This document shows, in pieces, positions 30,841-38,214 of a stretch of DNA of 63,084 nucleotides. A program made the translations under genes and the position numbers. The stretch is from Verrucomicrobiota bacterium (GTDB taxonomy: Bacteria > Verrucomicrobiota > Verrucomicrobiia > Limisphaerales > UBA8199): contig PSRM01000094.1 of NCBI GenBank assembly GCA_003176045.1, forward strand, positions 1 to 63,084, written 5' to 3'. The notes beneath the pieces are model-generated. The model saw only the letters and a program-made list of their open reading frames with translations. It made no database searches and had not been told where the DNA came from. Numbering within the stretch: the stretch's first letter is position 1; each line of letters starts with the position of its first letter.

Positions 30841-31117
30841 GGGGCACTTTGTCCTGCACTTTGTCCTGCACTTTGTCGATTGCTTCCACAGGCAAATCCG
30901 GCAGTGGATTCCTCGCCAGGTAATCATTCAGCGCCAACAAAAACCCGAGCCCAAATACCGAGGCCGCCTGCCCTGCCGTAAGCGGAGGAACCGGCAAACC
31001 GGCGCCGTGGGCAGTGGCGGCAGCGACGACCGATTTGACTGAAATCGTTCCGCCTTGGATGGCCGCGCGGTTAGCGCCGAGCCACCAGCGTTCGAGTTGA
31101 AGCAGGAATATTTTCAT
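30815..31117 (-). CDS. Small hypothetical protein with array-derived C-terminus
   Basis: 100 aa. The native part is residues 1-80: MKIFLLQLERWWLGANRAAI, GTISVKSVVAAATAHGAGLP and a hydrophobic AASVFGLGFLLALNDYLARN. The last 20 residues (DKVQDKVQDKVPLNPVTTDH) are read from array a18 and repeat words. Array a19 lies directly upstream of the ATG, so the gene is enclosed by an inverted pair. It sits in the lysis/accessory end of the cluster; a holin-like role is conceivable but unproven. Confidence 0.45.
   Translation of the reverse strand: MKIFLLQLERWWLGANRAAIQGGTISVKSVVAAATAHGAGLPVPPLTAGQAASVFGLGFLLALNDYLARNPLPDLPVEAIDKVQDKVQDKVPLNPVTTDH
30845..30878. repeat. 12-bp array a18, left arm
   Basis: Three CTGCACTTTGTC units at the 3' end of the 30815-31117 gene; pairs with 31121-31145. 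Confidence 0.85.
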
Positions 31118-31120
31118 TTC

Positions 31121-31145
31121 GACAAAGTGGACGACGAAGTGGAGG
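31121..31145. repeat. 12-bp array a19, right arm
   Basis: Two GACAAAGTGGAC-like units, 3 bp upstream of the start of the 30815-31117 gene. Confidence 0.75.
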
Positions 31146-31158
31146 AGGGGTTCCGGGG

Positions 31159-31273
31159 AAACTTAGTCGCAAACTTAATCGCAAACTTAGTCGGCTGTTT
31201 TTCGGTGAAGATTTCGATTTAGCTCTCAACTAAGGTTTCGATTAAGTTTGCGATTAAGTTTGCGATTAAGTTT
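31159..31273. repeat. Inverted pair of 12-bp arrays (a20/a21)
   Basis: The left arm 31159-31193 is of the AACTTAATCGCA type and the right arm 31238-31273 has GATTAAGTTTGC units, with a 44-bp loop. It lies at the 3' end of the beta-barrel gene and could act as a strong hairpin. Confidence 0.85.
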
Positions 31274-31275
31274 TT

Positions 31276-31920
31276 TCAAAAGTGCAACTGCACCCCCACC
31301 CTCGTGAGCCACCCATTCCGCTCCTTCGCAGTGCCCTCGATGGTCCAGCGGGTGTCCACAAAGAGGCCGATACCTGTCGAGTAGCGGTAGGTGATGCCCG
31401 GGCCGAGGGCGGCAACGAAACGGTCGGTGTTGAAATCGTAGCCCGCGCCAATCAGCGCGTAGCCGGCGATGTTGCCGATGTCTTTGCGCAGGGTGAGATT
31501 GGCGAGGGCGGAATCCAGCGAGCTGCTGCCCTGGCCGTTGCCGAAGGTAAGGAGTTCGCCGCCGATGGCGAGGTAACGCTTGAAGAAATAATCGCCGCCG
31601 ACCGATACATAAGGCGTGTTGCCCGCCGCCGTCATGGTCTTCCACGCCGGCGCCGCTTCGAGCGTGAACTCGCCGGCACTGAATGTATTGGTGAGGGTTT
31701 TGTCCCAATACGGGAGAAGCGACAAAGCGGCCTGGAAGGGAGCGAGCGAATTCGCTGCGTTGGTGGCACCAGCCGGCAACGCAGGTTGGGCGTCAGTTCT
31801 TAACGCAGAGGCGCAAAGAAGCAAAGACGCAAGGAAGAGTGTCAGGTGTCGAGTGTCAAGTATCAAGTGAAACAACCGGCTGAATTGAGCATTGAGCATC
31901 GAGCATTGAGCATTTTTCAT
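31276..31920 (-). CDS. Outer-membrane beta-barrel-like protein with repeat-derived signal peptide
   Basis: 214 aa. Residues 1-26 (MKNAQCSMLNAQFSRLFHLI...) are translated GAGCATT and GTGTCAA words. The hydrophobic core LFLASLLLCASALRTDAQ is read from the CTTGCGTCTTTGCTTCTTTG word. The mature part has alternating strands (YVSVGGDYFFKRYLAIGGEL, AGYALIGAGYDFNTDRFVAA, GPGITYRYSTGIGLFVDTRW) and ends RVGVQLHF, a C-terminal aromatic typical of outer-membrane barrels. It is unusual next to virion genes; it may be a host or moron gene that alters the surface. Confidence 0.55.
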   Translation of the reverse strand: MKNAQCSMLNAQFSRLFHLILDTRHLTLFLASLLLCASALRTDAQPALPAGATNAANSLAPFQAALSLLPYWDKTLTNTFSAGEFTLEAAPAWKTMTAAGNTPYVSVGGDYFFKRYLAIGGELLTFGNGQGSSSLDSALANLTLRKDIGNIAGYALIGAGYDFNTDRFVAALGPGITYRYSTGIGLFVDTRWTIEGTAKERNGWLTRVGVQLHF

Positions 31921-32057
31921 TTTTGGTCCTTGTGGTCAGTGGTCTTTTATTGGAGTCGCGGACGGCCTCGTCCGCGTTCATGCTTCCGAGGTTTAGTGGT
32001 CAGTGGTCAGTGGTCTCTTGGGGGGATTAAGATTAAGAGAAAGATTAAGATTAAGAT
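31921..32057. repeat. Word-rich stretch with 6-bp GATTAA array
   Basis: GTCGCGGACGGCCTCGTCCG palindrome (31956-31975), GTGGTCAGTGGTCAGTGGTC (31994-32014) and GATTAAGATTAAG units (32030-32058). The GATTAA word recurs at 49915-49957. Confidence 0.7.
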
Positions 32058-32690
32058 TCAGCGCTGGTCGCAGGGTCTCTTCCGGTCCTGGGTGATCGGC
32101 CCGGCAACCTCTTTCGTGCGCAGTTCGCACAGGGAGGGTCCGGGGCTTAGGGGGAAACTTTGTCGCGAACTTTGTCGCGAACTTTGTCGAATCAGGCCGG
32201 TCTGACCAATGGCGCCGACTCCGAGGGTGGCCAGAAACTGCGCCCAGCAGTGGAAGAGGGCTTCGCTTTCGCCAGGGGCGAAGAGGGAACCGAGTGCGGA
32301 ATGTGGAGTGCGGAGTGCGGAATCACTGCACCGCGGCGCGCTCGACTTTGGACTTTGGACTTTGGACTTTGGACTAAGAAAAGACCGGCCAGGGACGGAC
32401 CTTGAGTTGGGCAGGACGATGGGGCGGGATATGTCGCCGTGCTGCTTGAAGCCCCCGTCGCTGGAAGCCAATCGGCTGGAGGTCGTCCCGTGGCCGGAAA
32501 AGCGTGTGGAGCGTGGAGCGTGAAGAGCGTGGGCAGCGGGAAGCGGCTCACTTTGTCTTTCACTTTGTCTTTCACTTTGTCCATCAACTGGAGCGCCGAC
32601 CCGCAAGGCGAACCTTGAACCTTGAACTTTGAACCTTGAACTTTGAACTTCGTCACCCCTCGACCCTCGTTGTTGCAATCTCTTGCTCAC
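32058..32690 (-). CDS. Doubtful ORF, mostly translated repeats
   Basis: 210 codons without a stop, but large parts are words (SSRFKVQGSRF, SERQSERQSE, SSRQSSRQS). Two non-repeat pieces remain, GHGTTSSRLASSDGGFKQHG and FAPGESEALFHCWAQFLATL with LGVGAIGQTG. These could be remnants of a small phage gene with one hydrophobic segment. An overlapping - strand frame (32192-32656) is equally open. I list it only so that the stretch is not left blank. Confidence 0.2.
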   Translation of the reverse strand: MSKRLQQRGSRGDEVQSSRFKVQGSRFALRVGAPVDGQSERQSERQSEPLPAAHALHAPRSTRFSGHGTTSSRLASSDGGFKQHGDISRPIVLPNSRSVPGRSFLSPKSKVQSPKSSAPRCSDSALRTPHSALGSLFAPGESEALFHCWAQFLATLGVGAIGQTGLIRQSSRQSSRQSFPLSPGPSLCELRTKEVAGPITQDRKRPCDQR

Positions 32691-33108
32691 ATAACCCGTA
32701 AATAGGTATCACGATCGTGAGTGGATGACTTTGCAAGTGACTGGCGTGGAAGGACTTAACTTCAATGATACCGGTATCAGGCGCGGTATCAGCAGGGAAT
32801 TTGACAATGCGCCGGAGCGGCTAAATACCGAGGCGAAACGGCTGTGGCGAGCGGGGAAACGGCAAAAAAGTCAGGTTAGGTGACTTTGTAAGTTATTGAG
32901 AGAGAAGGGCGTTAACGATAACATTTGAGGGGTGAGGGTCATCCACTTTGTCTTTCACTTTGTCAAATCCTGAGCAACACAGGAACAGAGTGTGGGACAA
33001 ACGAATGGGGACAAACGAATGAGACAAAAGAAGAAGCACGGGCCATGGAGGGAACTACAGACCGCCGACTCGACAAAGTTCGCGACAAAGTTCGCGACAA
33101 AGTTTCCC
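32152..33108. other. 957-bp unit bounded by 42-bp inverted 12-bp arrays
   Basis: The left arm 32152-32193 and right arm 33067-33108 are inverse copies with one mismatch over 42 bp (GCGAACTTTGTC units plus the flanking GGGAAA). Inside are further arrays (32550-32581, 32944-32964), GTCCAAAGT words, and an AT-richer stretch at 32690-32935 with no clear gene. That stretch includes the palindrome CACGATCGTG (near 32713), two TACCGGTATC-like motifs near 32770-32790 and a repeated GATGACTTTGCAAGTGA / GGTGACTTTGTAAGTTA pair (about 32724 and 32880). It could hold a regulatory or attachment region or a small RNA. Confidence 0.5.
32550..32581. repeat. 12-bp array a23
   Basis: Three TTTCACTTTGTC units, identical to a4, a12 and a27 over the shared length. 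A two-unit relative lies at 32944-32964. Confidence 0.85.
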
Positions 33109-33177
33109 TGACTCCAGGACCGCAAAACCGCTGGCCACTGACTACGGACTACAGACTACGGACCACCGGCCCCTCCG

Positions 33178-33212
33178 ACAAAATCATAAATCATAAATCA
33201 TAAATCATAAAT
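33178..33212. repeat. 7-bp array (AATCATA type), left flank of the response regulator
   Basis: Four units lie directly beyond the stop codon of the response regulator gene. The inverse array is at 33784-33821. Confidence 0.8.
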
Positions 33213-33216
33213 TCCC

Positions 33217-33639
33217 TTACTGCGCCCACCGAGAGAGGATTTCCCGGAGAATGGTCGAGTAGGCTGCCAAAGCATGTGGTTTGCAGAAGTAATCTTTTGC
33301 GCCGAGCGTACGAGCCCGCTCAATTTCCTCGGGTGCGGTGAGGTCTGAGAAAATGATCACCGGCATTTCCTTCAACGCAGGGTTTTGCTTGATCCAGGAA
33401 AGCACAGCAAAAGCGTCGCATCGGAGAATCTTCAAATCCAGGAGCAGCAGGGCTGGCCTGGGCGCTACAGGAGCTCGGTGGTTGGTCGAGATGGTGCTGC
33501 CGAGATAATCAATTACCTCCTGGCCGACATGGGCTACGACAACATTTTCCCCCATCCCAGCCTGCTCCAACGCGTACTGGCAGAAGAACAGATCATTATC
33601 GTCGGCATCTGCCAAAAGAATGGTTTTGCTCGTGGCCAC
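33217..33639 (-). CDS. Stand-alone response regulator receiver (Rcp1-like)
   Basis: 140 aa from GTG at 33639, chosen because AAAGGAGGA lies 7 bases upstream. It is a single receiver domain: acidic pair in LLADADDNDLFFC, phosphoacceptor Asp in LLLDLKILRCD, Thr/Ser position VIIFSDLTAP and Lys in YFCKPHALAAY. The absence of an output domain and the EQAGMGENVVVAHVGQEVIDYL helix fit Rcp1-type regulators that act by protein-protein contact with a phytochrome or hybrid kinase. No kinase is adjacent. It is bracketed by inverted 7-bp arrays and preceded by a 13-bp tandem repeat. Confidence 0.8.
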   Translation of the reverse strand: MATSKTILLADADDNDLFFCQYALEQAGMGENVVVAHVGQEVIDYLGSTISTNHRAPVAPRPALLLLDLKILRCDAFAVLSWIKQNPALKEMPVIIFSDLTAPEEIERARTLGAKDYFCKPHALAAYSTILREILSRWAQ

Positions 33640-33646
33640 AGTGTTG

Positions 33647-33655
33647 TCCTCCTTT
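33647..33655 (-). promoter_or_regulatory. Shine-Dalgarno of the response regulator
   Basis: AAAGGAGGA on the - strand, 7 bases before the GTG start. It is one of the few canonical ribosome sites in this region and decides the start. Confidence 0.75.
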
Positions 33656-33658
33656 GCC

Positions 33659-33720
33659 CACTTGGTGTGGCCACTTGGTGTGGCCACTTGGTGTGGCCAC
33701 TTGGTGTGGCCACTTGGTGG
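33659..33720. repeat. 13-bp tandem repeat upstream of the response regulator
   Basis: Nearly five units of CCACTTGGTGTGG lie just upstream of the ribosome site, within the likely leader or promoter. The copy number could vary and alter expression. Confidence 0.85.
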
Positions 33721-33783
33721 CGAGAGGGTTAAAGAAAACAGTTACGGTGTGGCGGATGAGAAGTCAAATGGAAAAGGGTAAAT

Positions 33784-33821
33784 TTATAAATTTATGATTT
33801 ATGATTTATGATTTATGATTT
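33784..33821. repeat. 7-bp array (TTTATGA type), right flank of the response regulator
   Basis: Four to five units, inverse of 33178-33212 and also of 34094-34126, so two consecutive - strand genes are each bracketed. Confidence 0.8.
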
Positions 33822-34016
33822 CAGAAAGGACGCCCTTTCTGGGCTCTGCGGTCCTTCACCTGTTTTACCTGGGCCTGCGCTCGCTGCGCTTGCTCCTGCC
33901 CTGGCTGTCACATGAGGGGCTTTCAGCCCGGCCGACCTGGTTTTGGCTTCGGAAGCGAACCAGAGCGCTGTCCACGCCGCCATGCAAACCAGGATGGCCA
34001 GGACCCGGATCTCCAT
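33813..34016 (-). CDS. Possible small secreted or anchored peptide
   Basis: 67 aa, MEIRVLAILVCMAAWTALWF then a polar Ala/Gly/Ser-rich tail. The start forms a credible signal anchor, but no homologue is recalled and no ribosome site is seen. The ORF lies between inverse 7-bp arrays, like the gene before it, and contains a GGGCTTTCAGCCC hairpin. Weak call. Confidence 0.3.
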   Translation of the reverse strand: MEIRVLAILVCMAAWTALWFASEAKTRSAGLKAPHVTARAGASAASAGPGKTGEGPQSPERASFLKS

Positions 34017-34093
34017 GTAGCGGGTTAAAAGGGGGGGGAAGGGGATGCTATCACATTACGGGCTTTCAGCCCTGCCCTTTCCGTCTCTTTTGA

Positions 34094-34126
34094 AATCATA
34101 AATCATAAATCATAAATCATAAATTC
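34094..34126. repeat. 7-bp array (AATCATA type)
   Basis: Four units at the 3' end of the 34131-36062 gene. Confidence 0.8.
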
Positions 34127-34130
34127 AGTC

Positions 34131-36062
34131 TCACGGCACGCTGATGATATAGAACCGGTCGGGGTGGTTAGGGGCATCGTGGTCGGTGAAGGTGATGGGG
34201 GTTCCGCTGAAGGTGCCGTTGGTGAGGAGTGTCCAAGCGGTGGTGATGGGCTTGAGAGTGGGGTCGCTGGAGGTCCAAAGGCGGTAGGCTGTGCCGGAGG
34301 AATCGGGGTAAGAGTAGGTGAATCGCATTTGGGCGTTGGAAAGACGGACGATGTTGTTGAAGTACGGCACCGAGATGATTTTGAGAGTGCCGCTGGTATA
34401 GAGGGCGGAGGTGTCCCAGGCAAGACCCGGGCTTAGCGGGGGGAAACTGATATTTCCAAAAGAGTTCGTGTAAGAAACAGCCTCGTAGAGTTTGAAGGCG
34501 TCCCCGGCTGCCCAGCCGGAACCGAGCGGCAGCACGATCAGTGTGCCCCCAAAGCTCAGAGTGGTAACGCCAGCGATGAGATCGGTGGCGGTGAATCCAG
34601 GGGCCCTGGCGACCTTCATAACATTTGTGCCCCGCAAACTTAGAGTGTTCTGGACACTGAACGTACCAAGGCCAGTACCAAGAGCAAGTGTGCCACCGGG
34701 TTGGATCGTTGTGGGACCCTCCACGACTCCATAGCCGCTGAGTGTCGAGTTCGAGTAAACTTGCAGAGATGCCGTTGGGAACTGCAAGAATCCATTCACT
34801 ACCAAAGTGCCGCCGGGAGCGGCGTTCGTACCCTCAACCAGAATATATCCATAACACGTGCTGAACGATGAGGAGGGGATAGTCCATGTTCCCGAATCCT
34901 CCTTCAAAAGATTTAACCCAATCGTCCCGCTAATTGTTCCATTTCCCGCTCCTCCGATTCGCAGTTGTCCGCCGCTGAGCGCTCCGGCCAGAGCGAGCGT
35001 GCCTGCGTTGACGATCGCAACTGCATCGCCGCCGCCGGCGCTAGCGAAAAGACTGCCAGAGTGGAATGGCCCATTGATCTGATTGTCACCCGCTTCATTG
35101 AAAATTGTGCCGGTGTGCTGACTGCCGAACCAGGAGACGTTGGTCTGAAAGATGACGTTTCCGTTGGTGCCATTGAGGTGAATGCTGGCGTTGGAGTTAG
35201 TGGTGACGCATACGATGGATTTGGGACCGAGGCCCCAACTGGGGCTGGCGTTGAACCAAAGCTGGCCGGCGTTATTGGTGATGTTTCCGCTGTAAGGGTA
35301 TGTGCCGTTTGGGTATGTGCCGTTTCCAGCGAAGGTGTTTGTGCCGGTCAGATAAAGCGCGCCGGCCCCGTCTTTATAAACGTGTCCGATCCCGCTGATG
35401 GTGCCGCCATAGGTTTGGGAGGTGTTGGTTGCGACGTTGAAATCAATCGTGCTGTAGTTCGAGAGGACCACGCTCGGTGGAATCGCGCCATTCACGATGC
35501 CGTCGCCAAATTGGGTCATGCCGCCGTCCAATTCGAAGTGGCCAGTGAACGTGTTGCTGCCAGTCAGAATAATCCTTCCACTATTCGCGGGGCAGCCGAG
35601 GAACAAACTATTCGTGCCGGAAATGGGGCCAGCGACTGTAAGAGGAGAGCTGCCCGCATTGGTCCAGATCTGAGCTGAGGTGATAACGACCGGAGTACTT
35701 ATGGTGAGGGGTTGAGCGGCTTTTGACGTATCGAGGCTGACGTAGCCGTAAGGAGGCGCAAACGCCGGCAAGCCAACCAGGAGTGGTGATCCGTTGATGA
35801 ATACCGGGCCCGGAGGATTGCTGACGAAAATACCAGCGACGCTGAATGGCCGGGACAGATAGTTGCTCAGGTTTGATGTCGAGAGGGCATTATAGATAAC
35901 CAGGTCGTTCGTGCCGGGCAGGGCGTTGCCGCTCCAGTTGGCGGGATTGGTCCACTGGTTATCCACGGTGCCGAGCCAGGTTTGGTCGGCGAGCGAGGTG
36001 AAGGGGAGAAGGGCGCAGGCGATGCGCAGACAGATTTTGAGCAGGAGAGTTTTGTTTTTCAT
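34131..36062 (-). CDS. Secreted autotransporter-strand (PATR-like) protein
   Basis: 643 aa from the ATG of MKNKTLLLKICLRIACALLP, a good signal peptide ending near SLADQ. The mature part opens TWLGTVDNQWTNPANWSGNA, the usual beginning of these proteins. Passenger-type beta strand repeats follow (GRIILTGSNTFTGHFELDGG, GALYLTGTNTFAGNG, GTLALAGALSGGQLRIGG, GGTLALGTGLGTFSV), then a C-terminal region ending DHDAPNHPDRFYIISVP, a terminal pattern I associate with Verrucomicrobial secreted proteins. It probably forms a surface beta-helix; no catalytic motif is seen. Its coding region is free of repeat words. Confidence 0.75.
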   Translation of the reverse strand: MKNKTLLLKICLRIACALLPFTSLADQTWLGTVDNQWTNPANWSGNALPGTNDLVIYNALSTSNLSNYLSRPFSVAGIFVSNPPGPVFINGSPLLVGLPAFAPPYGYVSLDTSKAAQPLTISTPVVITSAQIWTNAGSSPLTVAGPISGTNSLFLGCPANSGRIILTGSNTFTGHFELDGGMTQFGDGIVNGAIPPSVVLSNYSTIDFNVATNTSQTYGGTISGIGHVYKDGAGALYLTGTNTFAGNGTYPNGTYPYSGNITNNAGQLWFNASPSWGLGPKSIVCVTTNSNASIHLNGTNGNVIFQTNVSWFGSQHTGTIFNEAGDNQINGPFHSGSLFASAGGGDAVAIVNAGTLALAGALSGGQLRIGGAGNGTISGTIGLNLLKEDSGTWTIPSSSFSTCYGYILVEGTNAAPGGTLVVNGFLQFPTASLQVYSNSTLSGYGVVEGPTTIQPGGTLALGTGLGTFSVQNTLSLRGTNVMKVARAPGFTATDLIAGVTTLSFGGTLIVLPLGSGWAAGDAFKLYEAVSYTNSFGNISFPPLSPGLAWDTSALYTSGTLKIISVPYFNNIVRLSNAQMRFTYSYPDSSGTAYRLWTSSDPTLKPITTAWTLLTNGTFSGTPITFTDHDAPNHPDRFYIISVP

Positions 36063-36101
36063 AAATGACCAAGGATGTTTAAGTACAATTATCCACTTCA
36101 C

Positions 36102-36535
36102 ACATCCTCTCCTGGCGCTGAGAGCTTGTATGTTAACGGGTTACGATTAACAGACGGGAAACGAGAGCATGGGGGGTGCCAAGCGACAATTGGTGGGAAA
36201 TAGGCTGAAAATGAGGGGTTGCGGGGACGAGGGGTGCGGGGATTTCACGCATTTGGCGTGAGGGTCACGCGGGGTCAAGCCACGAACTTAGTCGAAAACT
36301 TAATCGAAAACTTAATCGAAAACTTAATCGAAATTTACGCCCAAAAAACAGCCGACAAAGTGGAGGACAAAGTGGAGGACAAAGTGAAAGACAAAGGGCT
36401 CGCCGAAGGGCCGGATGCGAACTTAGCGAAGGACTTTGGACTTTGGACTTTGGACTTTGGACTGAGAAGAACGATTAAGTTTGCGATTAAGTTTGCGACT
36501 AAGTTTCCCCTGAACCCTGAACCCTGAACCCTTGC
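36102..36535. repeat. Gap with nested inverted arrays a26a-a26c
   Basis: 36284-36332 is a four-unit AACTTAATCGAA array, 36354-36397 holds GACAAAGTGGAG units, 36430-36463 is a GGACTTTGGACTTTGG array, 36472-36508 holds GATTAAGTTTGC units inverse to the first, and 36509-36535 is a CCCTGAA array. The first ~180 bp may contain the promoter of the autotransporter-strand gene. No gene seen. Confidence 0.75.
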
Positions 36536-37369
36536 CTAGCCCTGCATTTGCTCGCCGTCGCGGGTGACATGGCGGTGCTCGTGATAAAGTTGCTGCTGAT
36601 TTTTTACGGCGCGGACGCGGGCGAGGGCGTCGCGGGCGAGTTCGGCGATGCCGGCGAGGGTGGCGATTTCTTTGGAGGCGACGAGGCGATCAAGCCAATC
36701 GGCGAAGGCAGCGTCGGGGTTGGCCTGGTAAGTGGGGACCAATCGCCAGGAGCGCTGCTGCCAATCGAAATAGAGCCGCTGCGGATCGTAGGCATAAGGG
36801 CGGGCCAGGCCCGAGAGCAAATGCGCGAGCATGGGGGCGTCGCACCCGGCCAGGACGAGCGAGGCGATGAAACGCAACTCGGCTTCCTGGGCCTGGTTGA
36901 GTGTAGGAGTGGATTGCGGAGCGAAACTGAGCCAGCCGTCCTCGTGGAGTTTGAGAGCAACCCACCAGTTGAGATCGAGTTCGGCGCAGAGGGCCTGCGG
37001 GGTGGAGGGGAAGAGGAGTTGCTGGGAGGGATCAACGCGGGCGGGGGCGAGGGACTGACGTGGGTCGAGGGTCGAGGGTCGAGGGTCGAGGGACTGGTCA
37101 GCGAGCTCGGTGAATTCGGTAAGGACGTGGGTGGTGATGTCGGTGGGGGGCTCGGCGGAGGAGGGATGAGGGATGATGGATGGTGGAGGCTCGATACTCG
37201 AAGCTGGATGCTCGGTGCGGGATGCTGGATACTGGATACTGGATTCTGGATGAGGGTCGGTCGGGAGAACAGGGGGCGACGAGGGTTGGCGTTGCGAAGG
37301 GAAAAGCAGGGCTGGGGAGGCGGTCTGCTGGCCGGCCGCATCTTTGCCGAGGTCAAGTCCCGAGTCCAC
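36536..37369 (-). CDS. Hypothetical protein with repeat-filled N-terminal half
   Basis: 277 aa. The C-terminal 150 residues look native (LCAELDLNWWVALKLHEDGW, LRFIASLVLAGCDAPMLAHL, PYAYDPQRLYFDWQQRSWRL) and form a compact helical domain of unknown family. The N-terminal half contains words read in frame (SSIQYPASRTEHPASSIEPP, DPRPSTLDPRQS) and Pro-rich linkers. It is followed by the array cluster at 36284-36535. It could be the first gene of the phage-related segment or an independent host gene. Confidence 0.45.
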   Translation of the reverse strand: MDSGLDLGKDAAGQQTASPALLFPSQRQPSSPPVLPTDPHPESSIQYPASRTEHPASSIEPPPSIIPHPSSAEPPTDITTHVLTEFTELADQSLDPRPSTLDPRQSLAPARVDPSQQLLFPSTPQALCAELDLNWWVALKLHEDGWLSFAPQSTPTLNQAQEAELRFIASLVLAGCDAPMLAHLLSGLARPYAYDPQRLYFDWQQRSWRLVPTYQANPDAAFADWLDRLVASKEIATLAGIAELARDALARVRAVKNQQQLYHEHRHVTRDGEQMQG

Positions 37370-38214
37370 TGTATGTGTGACTTTGAGGCCGGTATGAGGT
37401 GGATGGCAAGGAAAAAGTGTCAGGTGTCAAGTGTCAAGTGTCAGGTGCCAAGTGTCAGGTGTCAGGTTCTGGGAACTTTGTCTTTCACTTTGTCTTTCAC
37501 TTTGTCTGGTCAGGAGTCCGTAGTCCGTCGTCAGTAGTCCGTGGCGTGGGGGTGGACGACAGAAGATGGGAGAATAGAAAATAGAAAAGAGGCCCCGCCT
37601 TCGCTAACGCTACACGAGGCAGGCAAGCACGAGAACGAGGACGAGGACGAGGGGAGGTGAGCAAAAAATGGTGAGTGGCAGAGGGCGGAGGCAGCGCCAA
37701 ATGGCCAGGTCGTGGCACGGTTACCTGGAGAGGTTTGGAATGTAAAGGCAGGCAAGCGGTGGAGTTAGAAAAGGGGCTAAAAGTAGGCCAAAGCGGCTGA
37801 AACGGCGCAGCGCTGCTCAGCACAAGGTTCAAAGTTGGTGTTAATGAGAGGGAGCAAAAACAGAGCCGATTGGCTCCGGGAGTAATTAAAATAGGCTGTT
37901 TGCAATTGACAATGAGGGCAAAATAGGTTATAAAACCTATGGACAGGTTTCCGCGGGGGCAGATGCCATGAGGCAGCGGCGCCGAGATTCGCAGGCGCTG
38001 AGGGGCAGGCATATTGCCGGGGCCGGTGCCGCCATGCCGGGCGGCGCTCCGAAGAGGGAGGGCGATTTCCTCGACGTGCTGAACCCGAGTAACACCACAG
38101 GGTCTATATAGGCAGGGACTTGTCTGGTTAGGGCTGCGCCAAGATGACGCAGGGGAGAGGTGAGAGGGTTCAGGGTTCAGGATTCGAAGTAAGTGGCGCG
38201 GCAGTGAGGAACCA
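37370..38214. repeat. 845-bp non-coding stretch before the sigma factor gene
   Basis: It contains GTGTCAAGTGTCAAGTGTCA words (37415-37465), 12-bp array a27 at 37475-37507 (identical to a23), GTAGTCCGTCGTCAGTAGTC, a degenerate GCCCGCC palindrome with GAGGACGAGGACGAGG words (37590-37650), and a GGGTTCAGGGTTCAGG word at 38167-38180. 37926-37943 holds the inverted repeat ATAGGTT-ATAA-AACCTAT, a candidate operator or promoter part ahead of the sigma gene. The - strand ORFs here are words only. Confidence 0.55.
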
